Positions 1-6,248 of a DNA stretch of 9,387 bases are shown here, piece after piece. Location of the stretch: assembly GCA_023430725.1 (NCBI GenBank), contig JAEYZD010000178.1:1-9387 (forward strand), in the 5' to 3' direction. The position numbers and the translations under genes are program-made. This DNA comes from Bacteroidota bacterium. Lineage in GTDB: Bacteria; Bacteroidota; Bacteroidia; Bacteroidales; VadinHA17. Numbering within the stretch: the first letter of the stretch is position 1; the number at the start of each line of letters is the position of its first letter. Below the pieces are notes generated by a model. It saw only the letters and a list, made by a program, of their open reading frames with translations, was not told where the DNA came from and ran no database searches.

Positions 1-1800
1 ATGCAGACTACAGATACGCCTCATATAAACGGGAAGTTCCTTTACTATGCATTTATTGCAGGAGGCAATGAAATCCTTCAGCATCAGGCTGAAATAAACA
101 GGATAAATGTCTTCCCTGTAAATGACAAGGACACCGGCACCAACCTTGCATCCACCGTCCGCGCTGTGATTGACAATATCAAACCTCACAAATCGTACAA
201 GACTACGGTAAGCAATATAGCAGATGCTGCACTGATGGGTGCCAGGGGAAACTCGGGGGTCATTTTTGCCCAGTTCCTGCACGGCCTGAGCAGGGAAACC
301 CTGAATAAACCGGTTATTACACTTCCTGAATTCGCAGATAGCGTAAACAGATCAATACCATATATTTACGAGGCAGTTGCCAACCCCGTCGAAGGGACAA
401 TGCTGACCGTCATCAAGGAGTGGTCCGACTTTCTTAATGCCAAAAAAGAGGCCATTCACGATTTTAAAAATGTAATCATCGATTCAATTTCAGTGCTCGA
501 GAAATCTCTGGCAGAAACCACATCGAAACTGAAGGCTTTAAACAAATCGGGGTTCGTGGATGCAGGAGCGAAAGGGTTTGTCCTGTTCATACAGGGCATC
601 ATCGACTTCATAAAAACCCGGAACATCCGCAACCTGGTTACAGAAACGGACGAAGGACTTTCACTTGTACATACCGAAGAGATAAGCAGTGAGGAGATCA
701 CACACAGGTATTGCACGGAAGCAATCATCAAAAATGTGAGCATCAGCTTTTCCGAACTGCGAAAAACACTGGGACAAAAAGGTAACTCGGTAGTTGTTGC
801 AGGATCTGAAAGCATGTGCCGGATCCATGTTCATACCAACTATCCGGCAGAACTTTTTCACCAGCTGAAGAATGTCGGAACCATCACTTTTCAGAAGGTT
901 GATGACATGGTACGTCAGCAGGAGGCGGCTGTCAGCCGGAAATGGAACATTGCACTTGTCACGGATTCCACCTGTGACCTGTCGCAGGAATTAATTGATT
1001 ATTACCAGGTGCATGTGGTACCGCTCAACCTGAATTTCGGTGACAATCATTACCTGGACAAGGTTACCATTCAACCCGATCAGTTCTACGATTTGCTTGA
1101 AACGAATGCCGAATTCCCCAAAACATCCCAGATAAACGAGCAGGCTTTCACCAATCTGTATTCACACCTGGCTTCGCACTACGATGCCATCATTGCAATT
1201 CATCTCACCGGTCAGTTCAGCGGAACCTATGCCAACAGCGTAAAAGCCGGCGAGCGTATCTCGAAAGAATTCAACAAAAAGGTCAGGGTGATTGATTCGA
1301 AAAACCTGTCGGGCGCACTGGGATTACTTGTATTGAAAACCGCACAGAGCATTGAGGCCGGATTATCGTTTGAAACAATTACCAGGTCACTGGAGAAGGA
1401 TGTGATTCAATCGAAAATATTCGTCAGTGTCCGCGATTTACGGTCTATGATCAGGGGAGGCAGAGTGTCAAAACCAAAAGGGATTATTGCAAGTGCACTG
1501 GGGTTAAATCCCGTTATCTCGATGGACGAAAACGGGAAATCGCTCCTGTTTGGGAAAACCTTCAGCCAGGAGGCAAGCCTGAACAAAATCTACAGGCACA
1601 TACAGAAGATAAGCGCCGGGAAGACCCTCTGGAATTACATTATTCTTCATGCCCATAATCCTGAAGGGGCCCGGGAGGCCGAGGCCAGGATGGTTGCAAT
1701 GACCGGCCTTAAACCGGTTTCAACTGTCAATATTTCGCCCGTTATCGGGATGCACGCAGGCAACGGAGCAATTGCCATTTCCTTACTGTTCAACAGTTAA
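1..1800 (+). CDS. FakA-like DAK2 kinase domain fused to a DegV (FakB-like) fatty-acid-binding domain
   Basis: This 599-residue protein probably phosphorylates fatty acids bound to its own DegV half, feeding exogenous or recycled acyl chains into phospholipid synthesis in the cytoplasm. Residues 1-205 are a DAK2/DhaL-type ATP-binding domain: FPVNDKDTGTNL (38-49) holds the metal-binding Asp42 and Asp44, GARGNSGVI (80-88) and PVEGTMLTVI (129-138) are the next family motifs, and GFVDAGAKGF is at 184-193. Residues 235-310 match the FakA middle domain, with YCTE (237-240) and HVHT (276-279); from memory, a Cys and two His bind zinc there in S. aureus FakA. Residues 315-599 are DegV: TDSTCDL (321-327), TSQIN (375-379), GQFSGTYANS (404-413), RGGRVS (485-490) and the C-terminal GMHAGNGAIAI with His585. 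In Firmicutes these are separate proteins; DAK2-DegV fusions are known elsewhere. The usual FakA C-terminal domain is absent, its place taken by DegV. The ATG is the first base of the window, so the promoter and any earlier start are not visible. The fold assignment is firm; the substrate is inferred. Confidence 0.93.
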   Translation: MQTTDTPHINGKFLYYAFIAGGNEILQHQAEINRINVFPVNDKDTGTNLASTVRAVIDNIKPHKSYKTTVSNIADAALMGARGNSGVIFAQFLHGLSRETLNKPVITLPEFADSVNRSIPYIYEAVANPVEGTMLTVIKEWSDFLNAKKEAIHDFKNVIIDSISVLEKSLAETTSKLKALNKSGFVDAGAKGFVLFIQGIIDFIKTRNIRNLVTETDEGLSLVHTEEISSEEITHRYCTEAIIKNVSISFSELRKTLGQKGNSVVVAGSESMCRIHVHTNYPAELFHQLKNVGTITFQKVDDMVRQQEAAVSRKWNIALVTDSTCDLSQELIDYYQVHVVPLNLNFGDNHYLDKVTIQPDQFYDLLETNAEFPKTSQINEQAFTNLYSHLASHYDAIIAIHLTGQFSGTYANSVKAGERISKEFNKKVRVIDSKNLSGALGLLVLKTAQSIEAGLSFETITRSLEKDVIQSKIFVSVRDLRSMIRGGRVSKPKGIIASALGLNPVISMDENGKSLLFGKTFSQEASLNKIYRHIQKISAGKTLWNYIILHAHNPEGAREAEARMVAMTGLKPVSTVNISPVIGMHAGNGAIAISLLFNS

Positions 1801-1810
1801 TAATTCACCA

Positions 1811-2587
1811 ATGACGACCCTGTTTCTACAAGCTGCCCTGCTCATCTGGGTCCTGGTGACCCTGTTATGGGTATGGAGCATCCTGATAAAAAACGTGAGT
1901 ATAGTAGATATCTTCTGGGGTTTCGGTTTTGTCGCGGTCAATGCGTTTTACGTCTTTGGTTCGGGGGAACTGAATCCCAGGAAAATTGTGATCCTGGTTC
2001 TGGTTACCGTCTGGGGACTCAGGCTTGCCGGTTATCTTGCCGTAAGGAATATTGGCAAAGGGGAAGACTTCAGGTACCAGGAATTCAGGCGTAAATATGG
2101 CGCAGAGCGATACTGGTGGTTCAGTTATTTCCAGACATTTCTGTTACAGGGCGTTTTGATGATGATTGTTTCATTGCCCCTGCTGGGGATCAGCATGGGT
2201 CCACGTTCAGGAGACCTGAATCTGCTGGATTACATCGCGATTTTTGTCTGGCTGGTCGGCTTTACCTTTGAGGCGGGAGGCGATTATCAGTTGTCGCGTT
2301 TCAGGGGAGATCCCGGGAACAAAGGGAAAGTATTGGACAGAGGCTTCTGGAAGTACACCCGTCATCCCAATTATTTTGGTGATACGGCAGTATGGTGGGC
2401 CTATGCACTGTTCAGTATCGCCGCCGGGAGTTACTGGCAGGTAATCGGAACCGTTGTCATGACCTTGCTGATTATCAAGGTGTCAGGTGTCGCCCTGCTC
2501 GAGAAGACATTAAATGAGTCGAAGCCGCAATACCGCGAATACATTCAGAAAACCAGTTCGTTCTTCCCCTGGTTCCCCAAAAAATAG
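1811..2587 (+). CDS. DUF1295 family membrane protein (steroid 5-alpha-reductase-like)
   Basis: A 258-residue integral membrane protein of the DUF1295 family, related to the C-terminal part of steroid 5-alpha-reductases and to isoprenylcysteine/phospholipid methyltransferases. About seven hydrophobic segments are visible, near residues 5-25, 33-50, 57-78, 105-126, 138-156, 192-206 and 210-230. Family signatures are GLRLAGYLAVRN (69-80) with the following EDFRYQEFR stretch, the cytosolic GDPGNKGKVLDRGFWKYTRHPNYFG region (166-190), and the terminal YREYIQKTSSFFPWFP (241-256). The RHPNYFG motif is the expected NADPH- or S-adenosylmethionine-binding face, but the reaction is not known for bacterial members. 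I chose the ATG at 1811: the longer frame begins with a TTG at 1772 inside the upstream gene, and hydrophobic sequence starts right after Met at 1811. The 10-base gap to the upstream gene suggests one operon. There is no clear Shine-Dalgarno sequence. A lipid or isoprenoid substrate is an inference from family and context. Confidence 0.92.
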   Translation: MTTLFLQAALLIWVLVTLLWVWSILIKNVSIVDIFWGFGFVAVNAFYVFGSGELNPRKIVILVLVTVWGLRLAGYLAVRNIGKGEDFRYQEFRRKYGAERYWWFSYFQTFLLQGVLMMIVSLPLLGISMGPRSGDLNLLDYIAIFVWLVGFTFEAGGDYQLSRFRGDPGNKGKVLDRGFWKYTRHPNYFGDTAVWWAYALFSIAAGSYWQVIGTVVMTLLIIKVSGVALLEKTLNESKPQYREYIQKTSSFFPWFPKK

Positions 2588-2794
2588 CTGCCCGGTTATA
2601 AGATTGCACTGGCTTTACAGGTAAATGACGACTCTTCGCATGATAACTTTTCGCTGAAAGAGTATTTCAATACAATCAAGAAGGTTGTTTTAAATATTAG
2701 TCCGGCATTGTAGTCATTTCCCCTACATCGCAATCATCATTAGCCTTACCAATGTTTGCCATATGTCCCTTCAGACGGCGGGACATTGCATAGA

Positions 2795-2802
2795 TACTTT
2801 TG
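2795..2802 (+). promoter_or_regulatory. partial Bacteroidota promoter (-7 box)
   Basis: TACTTTTG matches the TAnnTTTG -7 consensus of Bacteroidota housekeeping promoters exactly. Transcription would begin near 2809 and read into the small T9SS gene and the two genes after it. The expected -33 TTTG about 19 bases upstream is absent (the sequence there is near CAGAC; the nearest TTTG, 2755-2758, is too far). This is therefore a half-match that could be chance, particularly if the stretch was once coding. Confidence 0.3.
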
Positions 2803-2809
2803 TCGTGTT

Positions 2810-2838
2810 ATCCTCCGCATTGATTTTTACCGGAGGAT
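2810..2838. repeat. 8-bp inverted repeat (hairpin) in the leader of the T9SS genes
   Basis: ATCCTCCG (2810-2817) pairs perfectly with CGGAGGAT (2831-2838) across a 13-base loop, and two G-U pairs could extend the stem at its base. It falls directly after the predicted transcription start of the -7 box. The right arm contains GGAGG, the only Shine-Dalgarno-like string near here, which would be hidden when folded. No T run follows, so it does not resemble an intrinsic terminator. It could stabilise the transcript's 5' end, regulate translation, or be fortuitous. Confidence 0.4.
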
Positions 2839-2865
2839 GGGGAACGAACAAAAATATCTGCAACT

Positions 2866-3162
2866 ATGGAACAGGTTGTTATTTCAGGGGTATTGGCCAG
2901 CGCCGCCGGTCACGGCATCGCTGCCGAAATCATCGGACTGGAAGTGAAATACTTTCCGGGTTGTCTGCAGGCAGAGATATATCTCCGCGAGGTTAACGAA
3001 ACCCTTCTGTCGGTTTACAGCATCACGGGTCAGCTGAAGTTCCGTAAGAAAATAGTCAACTCGGGTCTCCATGAGTTGTCTGCAGATCTGAAGAACGGTG
3101 CATATGTGGTCACCCTCATCTCTGGCAAAAACTGGGCAGCCAGGAGATTAACAGTCAGATGA
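2866..3162 (+). CDS. short protein made almost only of a T9SS type A sorting domain (probably decayed)
   Basis: The 98-residue product has the hallmarks of a type IX secretion C-terminal sorting domain over residues 27-98: VKYFPG (27-32, where PNP is usual), LLSVYSITGQLKFRKKI (47-63), LHELSADLKNGAYVVTLISG (68-87) and a basic end, RRLTVR. Such domains direct passage across the outer membrane and are then removed or attached to the surface. Residues 1-26 (MEQVVISGVLASAAGHGI and following) resemble the start of the mature part of many Bacteroidota surface proteins, yet almost no cargo lies between the two, as if an internal segment had been deleted. There is no signal peptide in frame, so as written it could not reach the secretion apparatus. 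The frame is open only from 2824, and 2866 is its sole early ATG. Its stop overlaps the next start as ATGA, which suggests coupling. The sorting-domain call is good; whether the gene works is doubtful. Confidence 0.6.
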   Translation: MEQVVISGVLASAAGHGIAAEIIGLEVKYFPGCLQAEIYLREVNETLLSVYSITGQLKFRKKIVNSGLHELSADLKNGAYVVTLISGKNWAARRLTVR

Positions 3163-3926
3163 TCATGAAAAGGGAGACCCGTATTCACAGCTGTCAGCTT
3201 CCCGCGAGACGGGAGATCGCAGTCCCGGGGAAAAAGATGCCCGGACACGCACTGGTAATCATCACTATGATGCTGGGGGTGATGTCACACAGTATGACGG
3301 CACAGGATGTGAAGATCAACAACAATATGGTTATCGAGGCTGACGGCACCTTCCGTCTTGATAACAGTGCTACGGTATGGAATGACCTGATGGTCTTCCC
3401 CGATGCAACTACAAAAGGTGGCAGCAATCCTCCGGAATGGGGCACGGCATTCATGAGAAATGCAGGAGGTACAAGCATGGGGGTATATCTCTGGATGTTT
3501 GCCCCAAACCAGGAGGAAGAGCTGCACTTCACAGTTCAGATACCGCACGATTACAAGGAGGGGACAGCCCTCTACCCGCATGTTCACTGGACCACCGCTA
3601 CCGGGACTCCCTCGGGCAGCAATGTGGTATGGGGACTGGAATATACCCTGATCTCTGTTGGAGGATCCTTCCCGAAAACCGTGATTGTCACCACAAACAC
3701 CCTGATACCGGAGTGCGGCACCCCATCAGGGACGGCGCAGCACCTGATCTCCGGGTTCAGTTCTGTCAGCGGGGCAGGTATCGGTATAAGCTCCGTCCTC
3801 GTTTGCAGGCTGTTCAGGGCTACGGGTAATGCCGCTGACACTTTCCCGAATGATGTCGGTCTGCTCGGATTTGATATCCACTATGAGCAGGATACCCAGG
3901 GAAGCAGAAACCAGTGGACCAAGTGA
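3159..3926 (+). CDS. exported protein of unknown function, phage-structural-like beta-rich body
   Basis: I do not recognise a named family. The 255-residue product has a long basic N-terminus (residues 1-27, several Arg/Lys), a hydrophobic segment at about 29-43 and a plausible signal peptidase site after SMTA (48), so export through Sec is likely. The remainder is rich in beta-strand-forming and aromatic residues and low in Cys. Its motif order, VWNDLMVFP (73-81), HFTVQIPHDYKEGT (123-136), YPHVHWT (139-145), VVWGLEYT (156-163), SSVLVCRLFR (211-220), ADTFPNDVGLLGFDIHYE (226-243) and a final GSRNQW, resembles phage and metagenomic virion-associated proteins as I remember them; this is unverified. 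No T9SS sorting domain is present, in contrast to both neighbours. I used the ATG at 3159, which overlaps the upstream stop. AGGAG lies 12 bases before it. Starts at 3165 or 3237 are possible, but the last would remove the basic residues of the signal. Confidence 0.82.
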   Translation: MIMKRETRIHSCQLPARREIAVPGKKMPGHALVIITMMLGVMSHSMTAQDVKINNNMVIEADGTFRLDNSATVWNDLMVFPDATTKGGSNPPEWGTAFMRNAGGTSMGVYLWMFAPNQEEELHFTVQIPHDYKEGTALYPHVHWTTATGTPSGSNVVWGLEYTLISVGGSFPKTVIVTTNTLIPECGTPSGTAQHLISGFSSVSGAGIGISSVLVCRLFRATGNAADTFPNDVGLLGFDIHYEQDTQGSRNQWTK

Positions 3927-3962
3927 AACGAAGCGTCTGAGGCAGGCAACTAAAAGCAAACA

Positions 3963-5726
3963 ATGGCGAAGAGAAACGTGTACCGGGACCTGGCAGTGAC
4001 AATACTGCTCCTCTCATGCACCCGTGCCATGCTGCCACAGCAGTACGGCATGCAGCTGATGCCGGGCAGCGCCCTCACTGTCTCAGACGGCGCAGAGATT
4101 ACTATAACTGACGGAAGCCTTGTCAATGACGGTTCATTCATAGCGCAAAGCGAAAGTACAATAACATTCAATGGGAATACAATCAATGAGATAGGTGGAG
4201 CAGAAACCACTGCTTTCAGTAACCTGACAATAAACAACACGGCCGGGCTCAGCATTACCGGGGAGGCCGTGACAGTCAGCAGGATACTGCTATGCAACGG
4301 ACTGCTCGAAACCAACGGGAAGATGACGCTGCTCTCTGGGGGAGAAGGTACTGCCCTTATTGACGGCGCGGGGATCGGCACAATAAGCGGCAATGTTACC
4401 ATGCAGCGTTATCTCCCGACTGGTTTCGGATACATGTATTTCTCTTCGCCATTCGCCTCCGCGAAAGTGAGTGAACTTGACGATGAGGCCATTGAAAGCA
4501 TCTACATGTATGATGAAAACAGGCTTTCAGGAGGAACGCCGGTTTCAGGATGGACATGGTACCACAATCCCCTGAGCCTGCTTTCGCCTGCGACAGGTTA
4601 TGCCGTAAACCTGGGTCCCGATGCCGGTCCGCTGACTTTTGATATCACGGGCGAGGTCATCAACGGAGAGATCACCCGGCCGGTCTATAATCATAACCAC
4701 CCTTACACAAACGGTTTTAACCTCGTTGGCAATCCCTACCCCTCACCTGTAGACTGGGACCTGATTGACAAGCTGAACACCAACATTGACAACGCGGTTT
4801 ATTACTTCAGCAACAGTGATGCTGATCAGTACGGCGGGACATACATAACGTACCTCAACGGCATTTCAAGTGACGGCCGGGCAACAAACATAATTCCCTC
4901 GATGCAGGGATTCTTCATTCATGTGACTGACGGTGATTTTCCCGTGGAGGGTAGCTTTGTTCTGAACAACAGTGTCAGGGTCAATGACCTTACCCGCCCG
5001 TTCATCAAGTCGGCCGCGGCAGACCAGCCGAAGTTGCTCAGGCTAAGCGCCTGTTTCAGCACCAGCCAGGATGCAAATGACTATACGGTGGTCTATTTTG
5101 ATGAGCAGGCCACGCCTGAATATGACGGTCAGCTTGATGCCCTGAAGCTTATGAATACCGATGCATCGGTGCCGAGCCTCTTCTCGGTCACGCCGGGCGC
5201 CTCGCGGCTATCAATCAACGGTCTGCCTCCCCTTTCGGGACAGACACTTCTTATACCTCTGGGCATAGTAACACAGGTTGACGGCAATGTCATGTTCAGG
5301 ATTTCATCCATCGATCCTTCACTGGCATCGATGAAGATCAGCCTTGTTGACAGTGTCGCAGGTGCGAAGCGGGAGATGGCACTTAACGGCGAATACACTG
5401 TCGATCTCAAGGCCGGTGATTACACCGGGAGGTTCTACCTGAAATTTGCCGGAGTGACGACATCTGCCGGGCGGGAGACCGAAGAGGATCCGGGGATACT
5501 CGAGGCTTATGCAAGCGACGGGCTCATGAGGCTGAAGATCGGCGCCGTCGAGGGATCTGCAGGCACGGTGCGGATATATGACCTTGCGGGAAGGATGCTT
5601 CGCGAAGAGACTGTCAGGGAAACAGGGTATTATGATTTCCCCGGCCTGCACAGTCCCGGGATCTGCATTGTCACCTACCGGACAGGATCAATAAGTGCAT
5701 CGAAGAAAGTGGCCTTTCTCAACTGA
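3963..5726 (+). CDS. T9SS type A sorting domain-containing surface protein
   Basis: A 587-residue exported protein, probably attached to the cell surface or released by type IX secretion. Residues 1-22 form a signal peptide (basic MAKR, hydrophobic AVTILLLS, cleavage probably after TRA). Residues 35-150 are short repeated Gly/Asn/Thr-rich beta-strand units of the kind found in parallel beta-helix or filamentous adhesin-like regions. QRYLPTGFGYMYFSSPF (148-164), GWTWYHNPLSLLSPATGYAV (196-215) and GFNLVGNPYPSPVDWD (251-266) are motifs that recur in large Bacteroidota surface proteins. Residues 350-500 are further beta-rich sequence. Residues 512-587 are the sorting domain, with VRIYDLAGRMLREE (536-549), a YDFPGLHSPGICIVTY core (557-572) and the basic end SKKVAFLN. 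No catalytic motif is visible, so an adhesive or structural role is the best guess. It lies 36 bases after the previous stop, in the same orientation, so joint transcription is likely. Confidence 0.93.
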   Translation: MAKRNVYRDLAVTILLLSCTRAMLPQQYGMQLMPGSALTVSDGAEITITDGSLVNDGSFIAQSESTITFNGNTINEIGGAETTAFSNLTINNTAGLSITGEAVTVSRILLCNGLLETNGKMTLLSGGEGTALIDGAGIGTISGNVTMQRYLPTGFGYMYFSSPFASAKVSELDDEAIESIYMYDENRLSGGTPVSGWTWYHNPLSLLSPATGYAVNLGPDAGPLTFDITGEVINGEITRPVYNHNHPYTNGFNLVGNPYPSPVDWDLIDKLNTNIDNAVYYFSNSDADQYGGTYITYLNGISSDGRATNIIPSMQGFFIHVTDGDFPVEGSFVLNNSVRVNDLTRPFIKSAAADQPKLLRLSACFSTSQDANDYTVVYFDEQATPEYDGQLDALKLMNTDASVPSLFSVTPGASRLSINGLPPLSGQTLLIPLGIVTQVDGNVMFRISSIDPSLASMKISLVDSVAGAKREMALNGEYTVDLKAGDYTGRFYLKFAGVTTSAGRETEEDPGILEAYASDGLMRLKIGAVEGSAGTVRIYDLAGRMLREETVRETGYYDFPGLHSPGICIVTYRTGSISASKKVAFLN

Positions 5727-5776
5727 GAAGCACGGCCGGGCATCTGCCACACCCTGACTTTATCACCCCGGACCTG

Positions 5777-6220
5777 TTATTTAAGCGGCTGGTTGACAAG
5801 CAGCCAATATAAGCCAAGGCTGCTCATTGCGCTCACAAATTTGTCAAAGTCGACCGGCTTGATGACGTAACTGTTTACGCCGAGCTCATACGCTTTCCTG
5901 ACATCGGGTTCCTCACCTGAAGAAGTGACAATGACAACAGGGATATGCCTGGTGCGGCTGTCGCTTTTGATTGCCTTAAGTATCTCGAGTCCGTTGACTT
6001 TGGGAAGCTTGAGATCAAGAAGCACCACCTTGGGTGGCGCGTCGGGGCTTCTGCCGGAAAACTTACCCCGGCAGAAAAAGAAATCCAGGGCTTCCTCTCC
6101 GTCCTCGGCAACGTAGACATGGTTGGCGAGGTTGTTTTTCCTGAGCGCTCTCAGGGTAAGTTCTGCATCCCGGGGATCATCCTCCACTATCAGGATATCA
6201 ACTACTTCTTTGTCTGTCAT
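5777..6220 (-). CDS. single-domain response regulator, CheY/Rcp1-like
   Basis: The 147-residue product is one receiver domain with no output domain. Visible features are the acidic metal pocket Glu13-Asp14-Asp15 in LIVEDDPRDAELT, the phospho-acceptor Asp69 in VVLLDLKLPKVNGLEIL, the switch Thr99 in VIVTSSGEEPDV, the aromatic Tyr118 and the invariant Lys121 in SYVIKPVDF. The segment between strands (residues 47-62, with FFFCRGKF) and the RALRKNN start are typical of the Rcp1 group that partners phytochrome-like or multi-PAS kinases. Such proteins usually pass the phosphoryl group on or bind a partner protein. It follows the histidine kinase by 28 bases on the same strand and is almost certainly its co-transcribed partner. 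The sequence before the ATG is A-rich with no Shine-Dalgarno motif, as is usual in Bacteroidota. Confidence 0.96.
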   Translation of the reverse strand: MTDKEVVDILIVEDDPRDAELTLRALRKNNLANHVYVAEDGEEALDFFFCRGKFSGRSPDAPPKVVLLDLKLPKVNGLEILKAIKSDSRTRHIPVVIVTSSGEEPDVRKAYELGVNSYVIKPVDFDKFVSAMSSLGLYWLLVNQPLK

Positions 6221-6248
6221 CTGAATGCTTTATTGATATTTTTTGTCA

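Larger units (their letters stand above)
2588..2865. other. intergenic region, 278 bases
   Basis: No convincing intact gene lies here on either strand. The short open frames have no recognisable protein character, except a hydrophobic stretch after 2763 (listed separately). The first half (2588-2760) is comparatively AT-rich and holds no strong hairpin followed by a T run, so I cannot mark a terminator for the upstream operon. The second half contains a -7-like box at 2795-2802 and an 8-bp inverted repeat at 2810-2838. Confidence 0.6.
2763..2865 (+). pseudogene. possible signal-peptide remnant, out of frame with the 2866 gene
   Basis: Read from the ATG at 2763, this frame gives a hydrophobic run (TFVVLSSALIFTGGWG, residues 12-27) followed by TNK, which looks like the core and end of a secretion signal. 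The downstream T9SS sorting-domain gene lacks a signal peptide and lies in a frame one base away. Dropping one A from the AAAAA run at 2850-2854 would join the two into a single exported protein. Against this, the N-terminal part before the hydrophobic run has no Lys or Arg, which is unusual for a signal peptide, so the true start may also be lost. It could be a real decay product, a sequencing indel, or chance. Confidence 0.35.

Noticed and set aside
1772..1810. TTG start giving 13 extra residues to the DUF1295 protein
   Set aside because: It would overlap the upstream gene by 29 bases, adds polar sequence before the first membrane segment, and uses a rarer start than the ATG at 1811.
2551..2574. 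6-bp inverted repeat AACCAG/CTGGTT at the end of the DUF1295 gene
   Set aside because: It lies within the conserved C-terminal codons, is short, and is followed by A residues rather than T residues, so it is not a terminator.
3194..3841. Several minus-strand frames of 85-112 codons opposite the 255-residue gene
   Set aside because: Their lengths and compositions fit shadows of the GC-balanced plus-strand gene, and the plus-strand protein has a signal peptide and coherent beta-rich sequence.
4005..4030. Lipobox-like LLSC in the signal peptide of the 587-residue protein
   Set aside because: The residue two before Cys is Leu rather than a small residue, T9SS cargo normally uses an ordinary signal peptide, and TRA four residues later is a good signal peptidase I site.
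2588..5726. A horizontally acquired island by base composition
   Set aside because: Hand counts on single 60-base lines ranged from 42 to 58 % GC in the first gene and 47 to 65 % in the middle genes; they overlap too much to claim a boundary, and no integrase, tRNA or direct repeats are visible.
5734..5773. Possible bidirectional terminator between the convergent genes
   Set aside because: CCGGG (5736-5740) can pair with CCCGG (5767-5771), but the stem is only 5 bp with a 26-base loop and no T run on either strand.
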